From NCBI RefSeq assembly GCF_009689005.1, contig NZ_AP021879.1:6605724-6669723 (forward strand): 64,000 nt of DNA, given 5' to 3'. This document shows positions 34,701-42,456 of the stretch, in pieces (within the stretch, counting starts at the first letter, position 1; every line of letters begins with the position of its first letter). The translations under genes and the position numbers were made by a program. The stretch comes from Desulfosarcina ovata subsp. ovata. Lineage in GTDB: Bacteria > Desulfobacterota > Desulfobacteria > Desulfobacterales > Desulfosarcinaceae. The notes beneath the pieces were generated by a model that worked only from the letters and a program-made list of their open reading frames with translations, searched no databases and was not told the DNA's origin.

Positions 34701-37179
34701 CCTGGACACCCCGGTGGTGCCGGTGGCGGCCTTTACCGGCCCGGACCAGTTCCCGCTGGACTGCGAGTACCCGGACGGCACGCCCCGGATCTACTCGGTG
34801 GACGTGCAGACCAACGGCGTCGGCGGCGGGCCGTACATCCCGACCTACTCGGTGACCGCTGGCAACCCGGCTGGCCGCGGGGTGTTCGTCAGCGGCGAGC
34901 AGACCCTCACCATTACCTCCATGGGTGAGACAACAGTTCAGAACCCCGACTACTGCAACCCGGCCGCGGGTGCCTGCCCGGACGGTTCGGATACCACCAA
35001 CAAGTTTATCACCCGCGACTTCGGCTTCGGCGCCTCCGGCACCGTGACCCTGGGCGACCTCGGGGCATTGTCCTGCACCTGGGGCGACCCGATCACCTGC
35101 ACCGTCCCCGCCGACATCAAAATTGGCGACCTACCCGCTGCCGATGTGATCGGTGGCCGCCAGCTGATTGTGACCCGTGGTAACGGCCAATCCACGGTGG
35201 CCGGCGTCACCGTCCAGGTGGGCCTGCGACAGGGGGCCACCGCAACGGTGATCGGCCCGGCCACGCCGCAGGCGCTTCCGCCCCTGGACCAGACCATCCA
35301 GAACGCGATCAACGCGGCAGGCGACAACGACCTGATCATGGTCCGGCCCAGCGTATACAACGAAATGGTGGTCATGTGGAAACCGGTGCAGCTTCAGGGG
35401 TTCGGTGAGGGCTCAACGGTCATCAACGCCATCAAGGCTCCCACCGACAAGCTTGACACGTGGCGCGCACTGGTGGAGGGCTTGATCGCCAATGGCAGCG
35501 TCGACCTGCTGAACGGTCAGGAGGTCGCTCCCGGAAACCCCGAACCCACCACCCTGTTTACCGAAGAAGGTGCCGGCATCCTGGTGCTCGCCACGGCAGG
35601 CGGCAACAGCCGTTTCGAGCGTGACCGTAATCGCGGTGCCCGCATCGACGGTTTCACCATCAAGAGTGCGGACACCGGCGGCGGCATCATCGCCAACGGA
35701 TATGCGGACTACCTGCAGATCTCCAACAACCGTGTCGCCAACAACAGTGGCTTTTACGGCGGCGGCGTCCGCATCGGTCATCCGATCCTCACCGATCCGG
35801 ACGGGTTCGGCTATATCGATGCGGACAACGACTTCGTGTCGATCCATCATAACCAGGTGGTCTTCAACGGCGGCCTGGGCGGTGCGGGTGGCGGCATCTC
35901 CATGTGCACCGGTGCCGATTCCTATGCCGTGACCGAGAACTGGGTCTGCGGCAACTTTTCCACCGCCGACGGCGGCGGTATCGGCCATATCGGTGTGAGT
36001 GGCCGCGGTGAGATGCAGCAAGGCAGCCAATCCGGTCCTCTGCCGCTGATCGCCGACAACATTGTCGTCTTCAACGAAACCTTCAACCAGGGCCTGACCG
36101 TCTCGGGCGGTGGCATCTTTATCGGCGGTGCACCACCGTTGACGCCGGGCGGTCTTTCTCCCGGTGCCGGTAGCGTCCAGGTCCTCAGTAACCTGATCCA
36201 GGGCAACTCGGCTGGTGCCGGTGACGGCGGCGGATTGCGTCTGACCGCTGTCAACGGCCTGGATGTGGCCAATAACCCGAACAACGACCCGCCGAACAAC
36301 CAAAATGACCCGCCGCAGTGGTACGCGGTGGACATCTTCAACAATATGATCGTCGACAACGTGGCCGGCCTGGCCGGCGGCGGCATCTCCCTGCAGGACG
36401 CGGTGGCAGTGAAAATTCAGGACAACACCATTGCCAACAATGACAGCCTGGCGACTGCCGGCGAAGCATTTTCACCCGGCAGCCCCAACCAGTCCACACC
36501 GCAGCCTGGTGCGGGTATCGCCAGCCGTGCCCACAGCACGCAGTTAGCCGCTGCTTCGGGTAACATCGGCACGTTCTCCGCCGATCCGACGCTTTCCGGT
36601 GCCGGTACGACGGCGTTCTCGCAGAACATCGTCTGGCAGAACCGCCAGTTCTTCTTCTGGGTGGACGCGGCTTCCGGCTGCACGCCTGGTGACCCGGCCT
36701 GCCTCTCGACCTACGGGATCTGCCCGGATCCGAGTGGTGCACTGGCCTGTCCCGGCGGCAACGCTCTGGTCTTCGATGACCTGGCGGTCATCGGAACGGT
36801 GGGGGCCCTTGCCGGCACCGACAACCTGCTGACTCCCGGCGGCTGGACCGGTCCCACGGATCCGAGCAGCCTCTTTGTATCCGAGTACTTCAACGGTGCG
36901 CGAGGGGCCGTGGCCCAGCCTGAGGTCGTCACCGCCATCCAGGCGCCGGCGGCCTTCGACGAGGGCGGCAACTTCGTTCGTCCGGGCTACGGTCCGCTGT
37001 CCCTGTATGACGATGCCGCACCCAACGACGGCCTCCCCGGCTCCCTGTTCGGCGACTATCACATCATATCCGGATCACCGGCCGCGGGTGCTGCTGCCAG
37101 CGGACTCGCCGAGGACTACGACGGTGAACAGCGGCCACAAGGAGCATTCGACATCGGTGCAGACGAAATTGCCGAGTAA
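31738..37179 (+). CDS. Giant secreted beta-helix protein with SdrD_B-like modules (1813 aa)
   Basis: A good ribosome site (AAAGGAGG) precedes a signal peptide (RFGLLALVLCIGLITGTNAGA, cleavage near residue 38). Residues about 150-1000 contain several carbohydrate-regulatory/SdrD_B-type beta modules with Asp-rich turns (DDINGNGEWDLGELPG, NDGNGDGLPDNPMDGFQ) that probably bind calcium. About residues 1180-1800 form a right-handed parallel beta-helix (IQNAINAAGDNDLIMVRPS, then repeated GGG/NN turns such as ISNNRVANNSGFYGGGVRI), ending in GAFDIGADEIAE. It is rich in Cys pairs and lacks any membrane anchor. The multicopper oxidase-type genes follow directly. A role as extracellular scaffold or substrate-binding partner for them is inferred. 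No enzymatic motif was recognised. Confidence 0.8.
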   Translation: MGEINKQLPGLRTRFSRFGLLALVLCIGLITGTNAGAANLPGLTVIGVSPDGTETSLGGSDYRWLVEQDKTYHVQTLPGGAADPTTFDPNWDQLNDGLTGGETLSVGFHQSYMPVVAKGCAGTDAAWQAAAACAELPVPGGVLAPDTHYYVSVVPRSGYTIGGASFVTDGAGNIPATTVYVNAHPIETAQITILIFHDNAPINNAPDLPTEDPANDGNGDGLPDNPMDGFQILVEDAGGRYGASAGVQSQDAFGNPLGTTYDATGNVTGFAPLITGPDGRLTIKNLAPGKYGISAVPPAGMGWQQTATIEGTKVIDAWVKAGEPPYFAEFGPPGFHVFIGFVKDFDNIPEGGTTALSGTIVNQHMSRPPDYAFYNGACFGHTTPWVGLNDMAGGGIGTGIYAAPTDENCGFTIPNVPDGTYQLAVWDSNLDLIFATYGVTITGGVCSTPSGSCDLGEVPVFQWFHRSEHRVFDDINGNGEWDLGELPGAPETAFNIRWRDGTVYQGNVSDGTGAYTFDQVFPFFSWLVAEVDFARFQATGLQVVVDAGGPIGDSGGQEPPLDGLDWTFGRAINPQDQTNPPTGPGTETIDYRVEQGTVLTQGFQGFIGQTNAFLWGKRHYPDIAPGIAGNGGISGIVFYAVTRAENDPELAAAEPWEPGIPNVTVNLYESLGVDPVTGVATKGALLASTETDSWDANIPTGCKWGNDGTGPFMFSPDGTTFYEQDCWDGLRMFNQARPAVFDGGFAFGPEIDCPGGVCPDWVNPSDADPTIGYIKAGDYIVEVMPPPGYEIVKPEDKNVDFGDEYTPAPELLPAECVGPLHTVPGLLTLFPDEGIPAPFAGTDRPLCDSKLVTVSAGANAAADFHLFTEVPVAAHGLGFILDDTQNEFDPNSPNFGEKYAPPFLPITIRDFTGRVIGKTLSDQYGLYNFLAPSTITANLPQPSGMSPNMLTACMNDPGDDPNNPDPNWNQQYSTFCYTLQYMPGVTTYLDTPVVPVAAFTGPDQFPLDCEYPDGTPRIYSVDVQTNGVGGGPYIPTYSVTAGNPAGRGVFVSGEQTLTITSMGETTVQNPDYCNPAAGACPDGSDTTNKFITRDFGFGASGTVTLGDLGALSCTWGDPITCTVPADIKIGDLPAADVIGGRQLIVTRGNGQSTVAGVTVQVGLRQGATATVIGPATPQALPPLDQTIQNAINAAGDNDLIMVRPSVYNEMVVMWKPVQLQGFGEGSTVINAIKAPTDKLDTWRALVEGLIANGSVDLLNGQEVAPGNPEPTTLFTEEGAGILVLATAGGNSRFERDRNRGARIDGFTIKSADTGGGIIANGYADYLQISNNRVANNSGFYGGGVRIGHPILTDPDGFGYIDADNDFVSIHHNQVVFNGGLGGAGGGISMCTGADSYAVTENWVCGNFSTADGGGIGHIGVSGRGEMQQGSQSGPLPLIADNIVVFNETFNQGLTVSGGGIFIGGAPPLTPGGLSPGAGSVQVLSNLIQGNSAGAGDGGGLRLTAVNGLDVANNPNNDPPNNQNDPPQWYAVDIFNNMIVDNVAGLAGGGISLQDAVAVKIQDNTIANNDSLATAGEAFSPGSPNQSTPQPGAGIASRAHSTQLAAASGNIGTFSADPTLSGAGTTAFSQNIVWQNRQFFFWVDAASGCTPGDPACLSTYGICPDPSGALACPGGNALVFDDLAVIGTVGALAGTDNLLTPGGWTGPTDPSSLFVSEYFNGARGAVAQPEVVTAIQAPAAFDEGGNFVRPGYGPLSLYDDAAPNDGLPGSLFGDYHIISGSPAAGAAASGLAEDYDGEQRPQGAFDIGADEIAE

Positions 37180-37190
37180 TCAAACAACGA

Positions 37191-37236
37191 CCCCCTTTCT
37201 CCCCTTTTCCTCCTATCCGAGGAAAAGGAGAGGGGG
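37191..37236 (+). other. Strong stem-loop between beta-helix and oxidase genes
   Basis: CCTTTTCCTC (37203-37212) pairs with GAGGAAAAGG (37219-37228), extended by CCCCCT/AGGGGG outer arms. No T-run follows (AAAACC), so it is more likely an mRNA processing or attenuation hairpin than a full terminator; downstream genes may be expressed at a different level from the giant protein. Confidence 0.65.
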
Positions 37237-37257
37237 AAAACCATAAGGAGTGACACC

Positions 37258-38535
37258 ATGAATACAATCAACCGACTGACGATTCCGCTCCTGACAGGTC
37301 TGCTGATCCTTGTGTTGGCGGTGCCGTCCTGGGCCGCGGTGGATGTTCAATGCCCATGCGACATCAATGGGGACGGCGACTGCGAAGACGTTCAAAGCAC
37401 CGGCCCGCAGGCTGGAAGATACGACGAGCCTGCCCTGTTGGCACAATTGGGAGGAAATATCCAATGTATGCACCTCGGCGGTGGTGACGGTTTCGTGACC
37501 ATGGCCGACGGCCGACCCATGTACATTTTCAGTTTCGAGGACCTGACCGGAATTGGTGACGAAAATGGCAATGGAGACATTTCCGACGATATAATGGCCG
37601 CCGGTGCCCTGGCTGCCAAATTTCCCGCGCCGGCCATTGCCGTGGACGAAGGCAACGAATTCTACCTCAGCCTGACCAACGTGGGCATGGTGATCCGGCC
37701 CGACCTCTTCGATCCGCATACCGTGCACTTCCACGGCTTTCCGAATTCGTCGACCGTGTTCGACGGCCTGCCCGAATCGGGCATCGCCATCAACATGGGG
37801 GCCACCCTGACTTACTATTACAATCTTCAGGACCCGGGCACCTATATGTATCATTGTCACGTGGAGGCTACCGAGCACATGCAGATGGGCATGCTGGGCA
37901 ACCTGTATGTGCGGGCTGCCCAGGCCGGCCCTATCGAGTATCCGGCGGGCTCGGGCAGGATTTACAACCAATTCGCCTACAACGACGGTGACGGTTCCAC
38001 GGGCTATGACGTGGAGTATGCCCTGCAGCTGGGCGGCTTCGATCCCGATTTCCACGACGCCTCCTGGACCGTGCAGCCGCTGCCCTTTGCCATGATGTGG
38101 GACCGTTATCCCATGATCAACGGCCGGGGTTACCCGGACACTACCGTTCCGGGGGCTTTACCGGCGCCGGCAGAGAACGGCGGCATCGTGTCCCAGTCGG
38201 AGTCATCCCTGATCACTGCTGCCCAGGGCGACAGGATCCTGCTGCGGCTTTCCAACCTCAACATCACCGTCACCCATACCTTGATCAGCCCGTCCATCCC
38301 CATGGAGGTCGTGGCGATCGATGCCAAGGAGCTGATGGCCGCTGACGGCAGCAAGCTTCACTACACCACCAACTCGGTGAGCATGGGTGGCGGCATGTCG
38401 GCTGACGTGATCCTTGACACCGCCGGGATCGACCCTGGTGAATACTACATCTATGCAGCCAATCTGCAGTACCTGGCCAACAACGACGAAGCAGCGGATC
38501 TGGGCGGCATGATGACCAAGATCGTGATCAACTAA
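37258..38535 (+). CDS. Multicopper oxidase-type protein, N-terminal copper motifs
   Basis: 425 residues with a signal peptide (LLTGLLILVLAVPSWAA) and ATAAGGAG upstream. It has the copper motifs HTVHFHG (H157-F158-H159) and YHCHVEATEHMQMGM (H199, C200, H201, H207, M212). Their spacing is that of motifs I and II of a first cupredoxin domain, but the Cys plus His and Met make the second one look like a type 1 copper site. The HxxHxH motif expected in a complete oxidase is absent here and is found in the next gene. The N-terminus has an EF-hand-like CDINGDGDCED. Extracytoplasmic oxidation of metal ions or organics is the family role; the substrate is unknown. Confidence 0.85.
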   Translation: MNTINRLTIPLLTGLLILVLAVPSWAAVDVQCPCDINGDGDCEDVQSTGPQAGRYDEPALLAQLGGNIQCMHLGGGDGFVTMADGRPMYIFSFEDLTGIGDENGNGDISDDIMAAGALAAKFPAPAIAVDEGNEFYLSLTNVGMVIRPDLFDPHTVHFHGFPNSSTVFDGLPESGIAINMGATLTYYYNLQDPGTYMYHCHVEATEHMQMGMLGNLYVRAAQAGPIEYPAGSGRIYNQFAYNDGDGSTGYDVEYALQLGGFDPDFHDASWTVQPLPFAMMWDRYPMINGRGYPDTTVPGALPAPAENGGIVSQSESSLITAAQGDRILLRLSNLNITVTHTLISPSIPMEVVAIDAKELMAADGSKLHYTTNSVSMGGGMSADVILDTAGIDPGEYYIYAANLQYLANNDEAADLGGMMTKIVIN

Positions 38536-38550
38536 CGAAGGAGGAACGCT

Positions 38551-39915
38551 ATGAACAGAATCTACAGAAGGATACGACCCTCCGGGGTTCTCGCGATCGT
38601 GGTCCTGACTGTGCTCGCGCTGGTTAACCCCGGCCACGCCAATGCCCAAGCCCGCATTGACGGCATCGAAAACGTGACCGCATTCAGTTTTACGGCCGGT
38701 GCCGGAGAACTGAGTACGCCCGACGGCGGCTCCATTCATTTCTGGGGCTACCAGGACCTTGGCGGCAATGAAGGCGTCGGGGTGCCCCAGTATCCGGGGC
38801 CGACCCTGATCCTGAACCAGGGCGACTCCGTGACCATCAGCCTGACAAGCGGTCTGCCCCAGTGCACATCGATGGTGTTTCCAGGGCACACCGTGACAGC
38901 CAGCGGCGGTGACCAGGACGGCCCGCTGACCCGGGAAACCTGCCCAAACGGTACCGCTGTCAATTACACCTTCACAGCCACCGATCCAGGCACCTACACT
39001 TACTATTCCGGCACCCAGCCCGAGCTGCAAATTGAAATGGGCCTGGTCGGGGCCATTATCGTGCGGCCGGCCATGGATATCGGCGGCGACGTGGGATACG
39101 CTTATGATCGCGCGGACACCGCATTCGATCACGAGGTGATGTTTCTGCTCACCTCCATGGATCCGGGTATTCACCAGCTCGCCGAGCAGAACCGCTTCGC
39201 CGAGATTGACCTCACCCAGCGCTGGCCGGTCTATTGGTTCATCAACGGCCGGGCCGCGCCCGACGACCTGGCGGCCCCTTTTGTCGGGTGGCTGCCCCAC
39301 CAGCCGTATAATTGTACGCCGCGCATGTCTCCCGGACAACGGTTGCTGGTACGGATTATCGGAGGCGATCGAGATCAGCACCCGCTGCACCTGCACGGCA
39401 ACCATTACAAGGAAATCGCCCGTTACGGGCGCTTGCTGACCCTGGCGGACGGCGAGACCCTGGCCCCGCGCAAACGCTTCACCACGTTGTCGGTTCCCGG
39501 CCAGACAGTGGACGCCATTTTCGAATGGACCGGCGAAAAGCTGGGATGGGATATTTATGGCTCCACTTTGGATGGCATGCCGGCTCACGACTGTATCGAC
39601 GGTGACGGAGACGGTTTCGGAGACGTCTCGGCCGGCTCGACCTATGAACACGAGTACTGCGCCGACCATGACAAAAAGTTTCCGGTCGTGCTCCCCGAGA
39701 CCCAGAACCTGGCCTTCGGCGGCTGGTGGTCCGGCAGTCCCTACATGGGCGGTTCAGGCGCTCTGCCTCCAGGTGAAGGCGGCCTCAATCCTTACGGCGG
39801 GTTCTTCTTTATGTGGCACTCCCACGCGGAGAAGGAGCTGACCAACTTCGACATTTTTCCCGGCGGCATGCTCTCCATGATGGTGGTCGAACCGCCTGGC
39901 ACCCCGATACACTAA
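38551..39915 (+). CDS. Multicopper oxidase-type protein, C-terminal copper motifs
   Basis: 454 residues; GAAGGAGGA precedes the start and a signal peptide (VLAIVVLTVLALVNPGHANA) follows. The motif HPLHLHG (H277, H280, H282) is the HxxHxH type 2/3 copper motif, and WHSHAEKEL (H423, H425) stands where the HCH motif normally is, without the Cys. The N-terminal cupredoxin domain has lost its ligands (YYSGTQPELQIEMG in place of YHSH). A calcium-loop-like DGDGDGFGDVS lies near residue 350. It is 15 nt after the previous oxidase gene. The two proteins together would supply all canonical motifs, so a heteromeric oxidase is proposed. Confidence 0.85.
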   Translation: MNRIYRRIRPSGVLAIVVLTVLALVNPGHANAQARIDGIENVTAFSFTAGAGELSTPDGGSIHFWGYQDLGGNEGVGVPQYPGPTLILNQGDSVTISLTSGLPQCTSMVFPGHTVTASGGDQDGPLTRETCPNGTAVNYTFTATDPGTYTYYSGTQPELQIEMGLVGAIIVRPAMDIGGDVGYAYDRADTAFDHEVMFLLTSMDPGIHQLAEQNRFAEIDLTQRWPVYWFINGRAAPDDLAAPFVGWLPHQPYNCTPRMSPGQRLLVRIIGGDRDQHPLHLHGNHYKEIARYGRLLTLADGETLAPRKRFTTLSVPGQTVDAIFEWTGEKLGWDIYGSTLDGMPAHDCIDGDGDGFGDVSAGSTYEHEYCADHDKKFPVVLPETQNLAFGGWWSGSPYMGGSGALPPGEGGLNPYGGFFFMWHSHAEKELTNFDIFPGGMLSMMVVEPPGTPIH

Positions 39916-39931
39916 AAAAGGAGGGATGATG

Positions 39932-41773
39932 ATGAAATACACGATACGATTCAATCGATTCAGGCTGCCGGTCCTGGTGCTGGTGGTCCTCGCCCTTGCG
40001 GCGCCCTCCTTGGCGGCGGATGTGACCATTGATCTCTGTGCAACGACGGGCAGCGTGACCATGCCGGACACCACGGTGGTGCCGATCTGGGGCTATGTGC
40101 CGGGAGCGAGCTGCGCGGCAGGCGCCGCGACGCTTCCCAATCCCGTGATCAGGGTCGCTTCCGGAGATTCCCTGACCATCAACCTGACCAACAACCTATC
40201 CGAGCCGGTATCGTTTTTCGTTCCCGGCCTGATGAGCATACCCAGCGGCGGGACAGCGGGTAAGTTTACGGCTGAGGCCGATCCCGGCGGAACCGCCACA
40301 TACGTCTTCGACCTCACCAACAGATCCGGTACCTTTCTCTTCCACAGCGCCACGGACCGGATCCGCACCCAGGTGCCCATGGGGCTCTATGGCGCTCTGG
40401 TCGTGGATCAGGCCCCGGGCATGGCATATGCCGATGTTTCCTACTTTGATGACCAGGTACTCGTCTTCAGTGAGATCGATCCGGCCCTCAATGCAGATCC
40501 CGCCGGTTACGGCGGCGCCCGGGTGATCAACTGGAATCCCCAGTATTTCCTGATCAACGGCGAGGCCTATGATCCGGCCACCCCCCCCACCGGCATCGGA
40601 ACGAACCAGGACATCCTGCTGCGTTTCGTTAATGCGGGGCTGCGTACCGTGGTGCCGACAATCGGCGGCGGGCTGTACATGAACCTCGTGGGTGAGGACG
40701 GCAATCGTTACCCACAACCCATCTGGCAATATGGCATCGAGCTGCAGGCGGGCAAAACCATCGATGCCGTCGTCAATGCCGGCGCCGATGGTGATTATGC
40801 GGTCTATGACCGGGCGCTTCACCTGGTAAACGGAGGCATGGTTACCGTTTTACAGGCCGGTGCAGTGGGTGGGACACCGACGGCGGTGTCCGACAGCTAC
40901 TCGGTGGATGAGGATGGCACGTTGACGGCTGACGGTGTGGCTCCGAACCCAGCCGGCGTGCTCGCCAATGATACCGGTGGGGCGTTAGCAGCTGTGCTGG
41001 TGAGCGGTCCGTCGTCCGGAGCGCTCTCGTTAGCGTCCGACGGCAGTTTCACTTACACCCCCAATTCGGACTTCTTTGGTGCCGACCAGTTCTCCTACGC
41101 TGCAAATGACGGCGGGGGTGGACCGAACAGCGCGCCGGCGGTGGTCTCCATTACCGTTAACGGGCTTCCCGATGCGCCGGTGGCGGCGGCTGACAGTTAC
41201 GAGGCGATCGAAGGCCAGATTTTGAATGTGGCGGCCCCCGGGGTTCTCGGGAACGATTCCGACCCCGACGGAGATGCCCTCAACGCCCAGAACTGGACGA
41301 CGCCAGCACTCGGCAGCCTTACCGGTTACGGTGATGGAGGATTCGATTTTGACGCCACAGGGCTAACGGCTGGTGATGTGGCGACTTTCGACTACGACGC
41401 CTGCGATCCGGGCCCGCTGTGCTCAACGGCCACGGTGACCGTCACTGTCATTGCACCGCCGCCGCCACCCGACAACATACCACCGGTCGCCAATGATGAC
41501 ACCACCTCGTCGGCCCGGGGAACAACACTGTCTAATTACGATATTGTCGCCAACGATACGGATTCCGACGGCACCATCGATGCGACGTCGGTTGTGATTA
41601 CCACCGGATCGACGACCCAGGCCGGCGGTACCGTAATCAACAACGGCAACGGCACCATCACGTATACGCCGAGAAACAATGGCTACCGCGGTACGGACAC
41701 GTTCCAGTACACCGTCAACGACGACGTCGGGGCGACATCCAACGTGGCCACCGTGCGAATCAACGTGCAATAG
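39932..41773 (+). CDS. Cupredoxin-fold protein without copper ligands plus Ig-like repeats (613 aa)
   Basis: Three ATG codons lie in a row; ATG 39932 is best spaced from AAGGAGGG. After a signal peptide (LPVLVLVVLALAAPSLAA), residues about 25-300 align in pattern with the preceding oxidases (VIRVASGDSLTINLTNNL ... GTFLFHSATDRIRTQVPMGLYGALVV) but HCH and the other ligand motifs are absent. Residues about 310-610 contain three cadherin/VCBS-like Ig modules (DSYSVDEDGTLT, DSYEAIEGQILNVAAPGVLGNDSDPDGD, DDTTSSARGTTLSNYDIVANDTDSDG), joined by a proline linker. It is probably a structural or surface-binding subunit of the oxidase complex. It starts 10-16 nt after the previous gene. Confidence 0.82.
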   Translation: MKYTIRFNRFRLPVLVLVVLALAAPSLAADVTIDLCATTGSVTMPDTTVVPIWGYVPGASCAAGAATLPNPVIRVASGDSLTINLTNNLSEPVSFFVPGLMSIPSGGTAGKFTAEADPGGTATYVFDLTNRSGTFLFHSATDRIRTQVPMGLYGALVVDQAPGMAYADVSYFDDQVLVFSEIDPALNADPAGYGGARVINWNPQYFLINGEAYDPATPPTGIGTNQDILLRFVNAGLRTVVPTIGGGLYMNLVGEDGNRYPQPIWQYGIELQAGKTIDAVVNAGADGDYAVYDRALHLVNGGMVTVLQAGAVGGTPTAVSDSYSVDEDGTLTADGVAPNPAGVLANDTGGALAAVLVSGPSSGALSLASDGSFTYTPNSDFFGADQFSYAANDGGGGPNSAPAVVSITVNGLPDAPVAAADSYEAIEGQILNVAAPGVLGNDSDPDGDALNAQNWTTPALGSLTGYGDGGFDFDATGLTAGDVATFDYDACDPGPLCSTATVTVTVIAPPPPPDNIPPVANDDTTSSARGTTLSNYDIVANDTDSDGTIDATSVVITTGSTTQAGGTVINNGNGTITYTPRNNGYRGTDTFQYTVNDDVGATSNVATVRINVQ

Positions 41774-41934
41774 CGTCTGGCCCGGTATTGTTTCTTGCGG
41801 CTGTCCGGTGGTTACCGGCGCAAACCTGAACCACCGCTTCTCCTCTCCCTTTCCCAGGCGGGAACGGGCGAGGGGAGGGACAGCCGTTTCAGCCAACTCC
41901 GATCCATCGAAACCAACAACGAAAGGTGATCCCC

Positions 41935-42387
41935 ATGCAACCATCAAATATCACCCATCGGGTCCCAACCATCCTCACCCTGTCATTCGTCCTGATGCTG
42001 GGCTTCGCCCTTGTCGCAGCTGCCAGCCAGGCTGCGGCACCGGCCAAGCCGAACTCCGTGGCCGAAAAATACGGCATCGAAGTGACCAGCGTCCGGCTGT
42101 CGGCCAACAATCACATGGTGGACTTTCGCTACCGGGTGCTGGACAGCCGGAAGGCCGACACCCTGTTCACCAAAGAGAACCGGCCCCACCTGGTCGACCA
42201 GAAAACCGGCAAGGTGCTGGCGGTGCCGCGCACGGCAAAGGTCGGCCCGCTGATGAGCACCTACCAGCACAAAAAGGGCCGCATCTACTGGATGTTTTTC
42301 GGCAACCCGACCAACCTGATCAAATCCGGCGACCCGGTATCGGTGGTCGTCGGCGATGCCAGGATCGACAACCTCACGGTGGAGTGA
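41935..42387 (+). CDS. Small secreted protein of unknown function (150 aa)
   Basis: ATG 41935 follows AACGAAAGGTGATCCCC. Signal peptide ILTLSFVLMLGFALVAAASQA, then a compact beta-rich domain (YGIEVTSVRLSANNHMVDFRYRVLD ... LVDQKTGKVLAVPRTAKVGPLMSTYQ ... YWMFFGNPTNLIKSGDPVSVVVGD). It has no Cys. No family name is known to me. It is preceded by an inverted repeat in 41846-41880 and lies between the oxidase genes and the subtilase, all in one direction, so an accessory role in the same surface system is likely. Confidence 0.68.
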   Translation: MQPSNITHRVPTILTLSFVLMLGFALVAAASQAAAPAKPNSVAEKYGIEVTSVRLSANNHMVDFRYRVLDSRKADTLFTKENRPHLVDQKTGKVLAVPRTAKVGPLMSTYQHKKGRIYWMFFGNPTNLIKSGDPVSVVVGDARIDNLTVE

Positions 42388-42456
42388 CGCGGTTGCCGCG
42401 TCGCTCACCCACCTTTACGCTGTTGGAGTGTCGATTGCTGTTGAAAGGCGGTTCCC

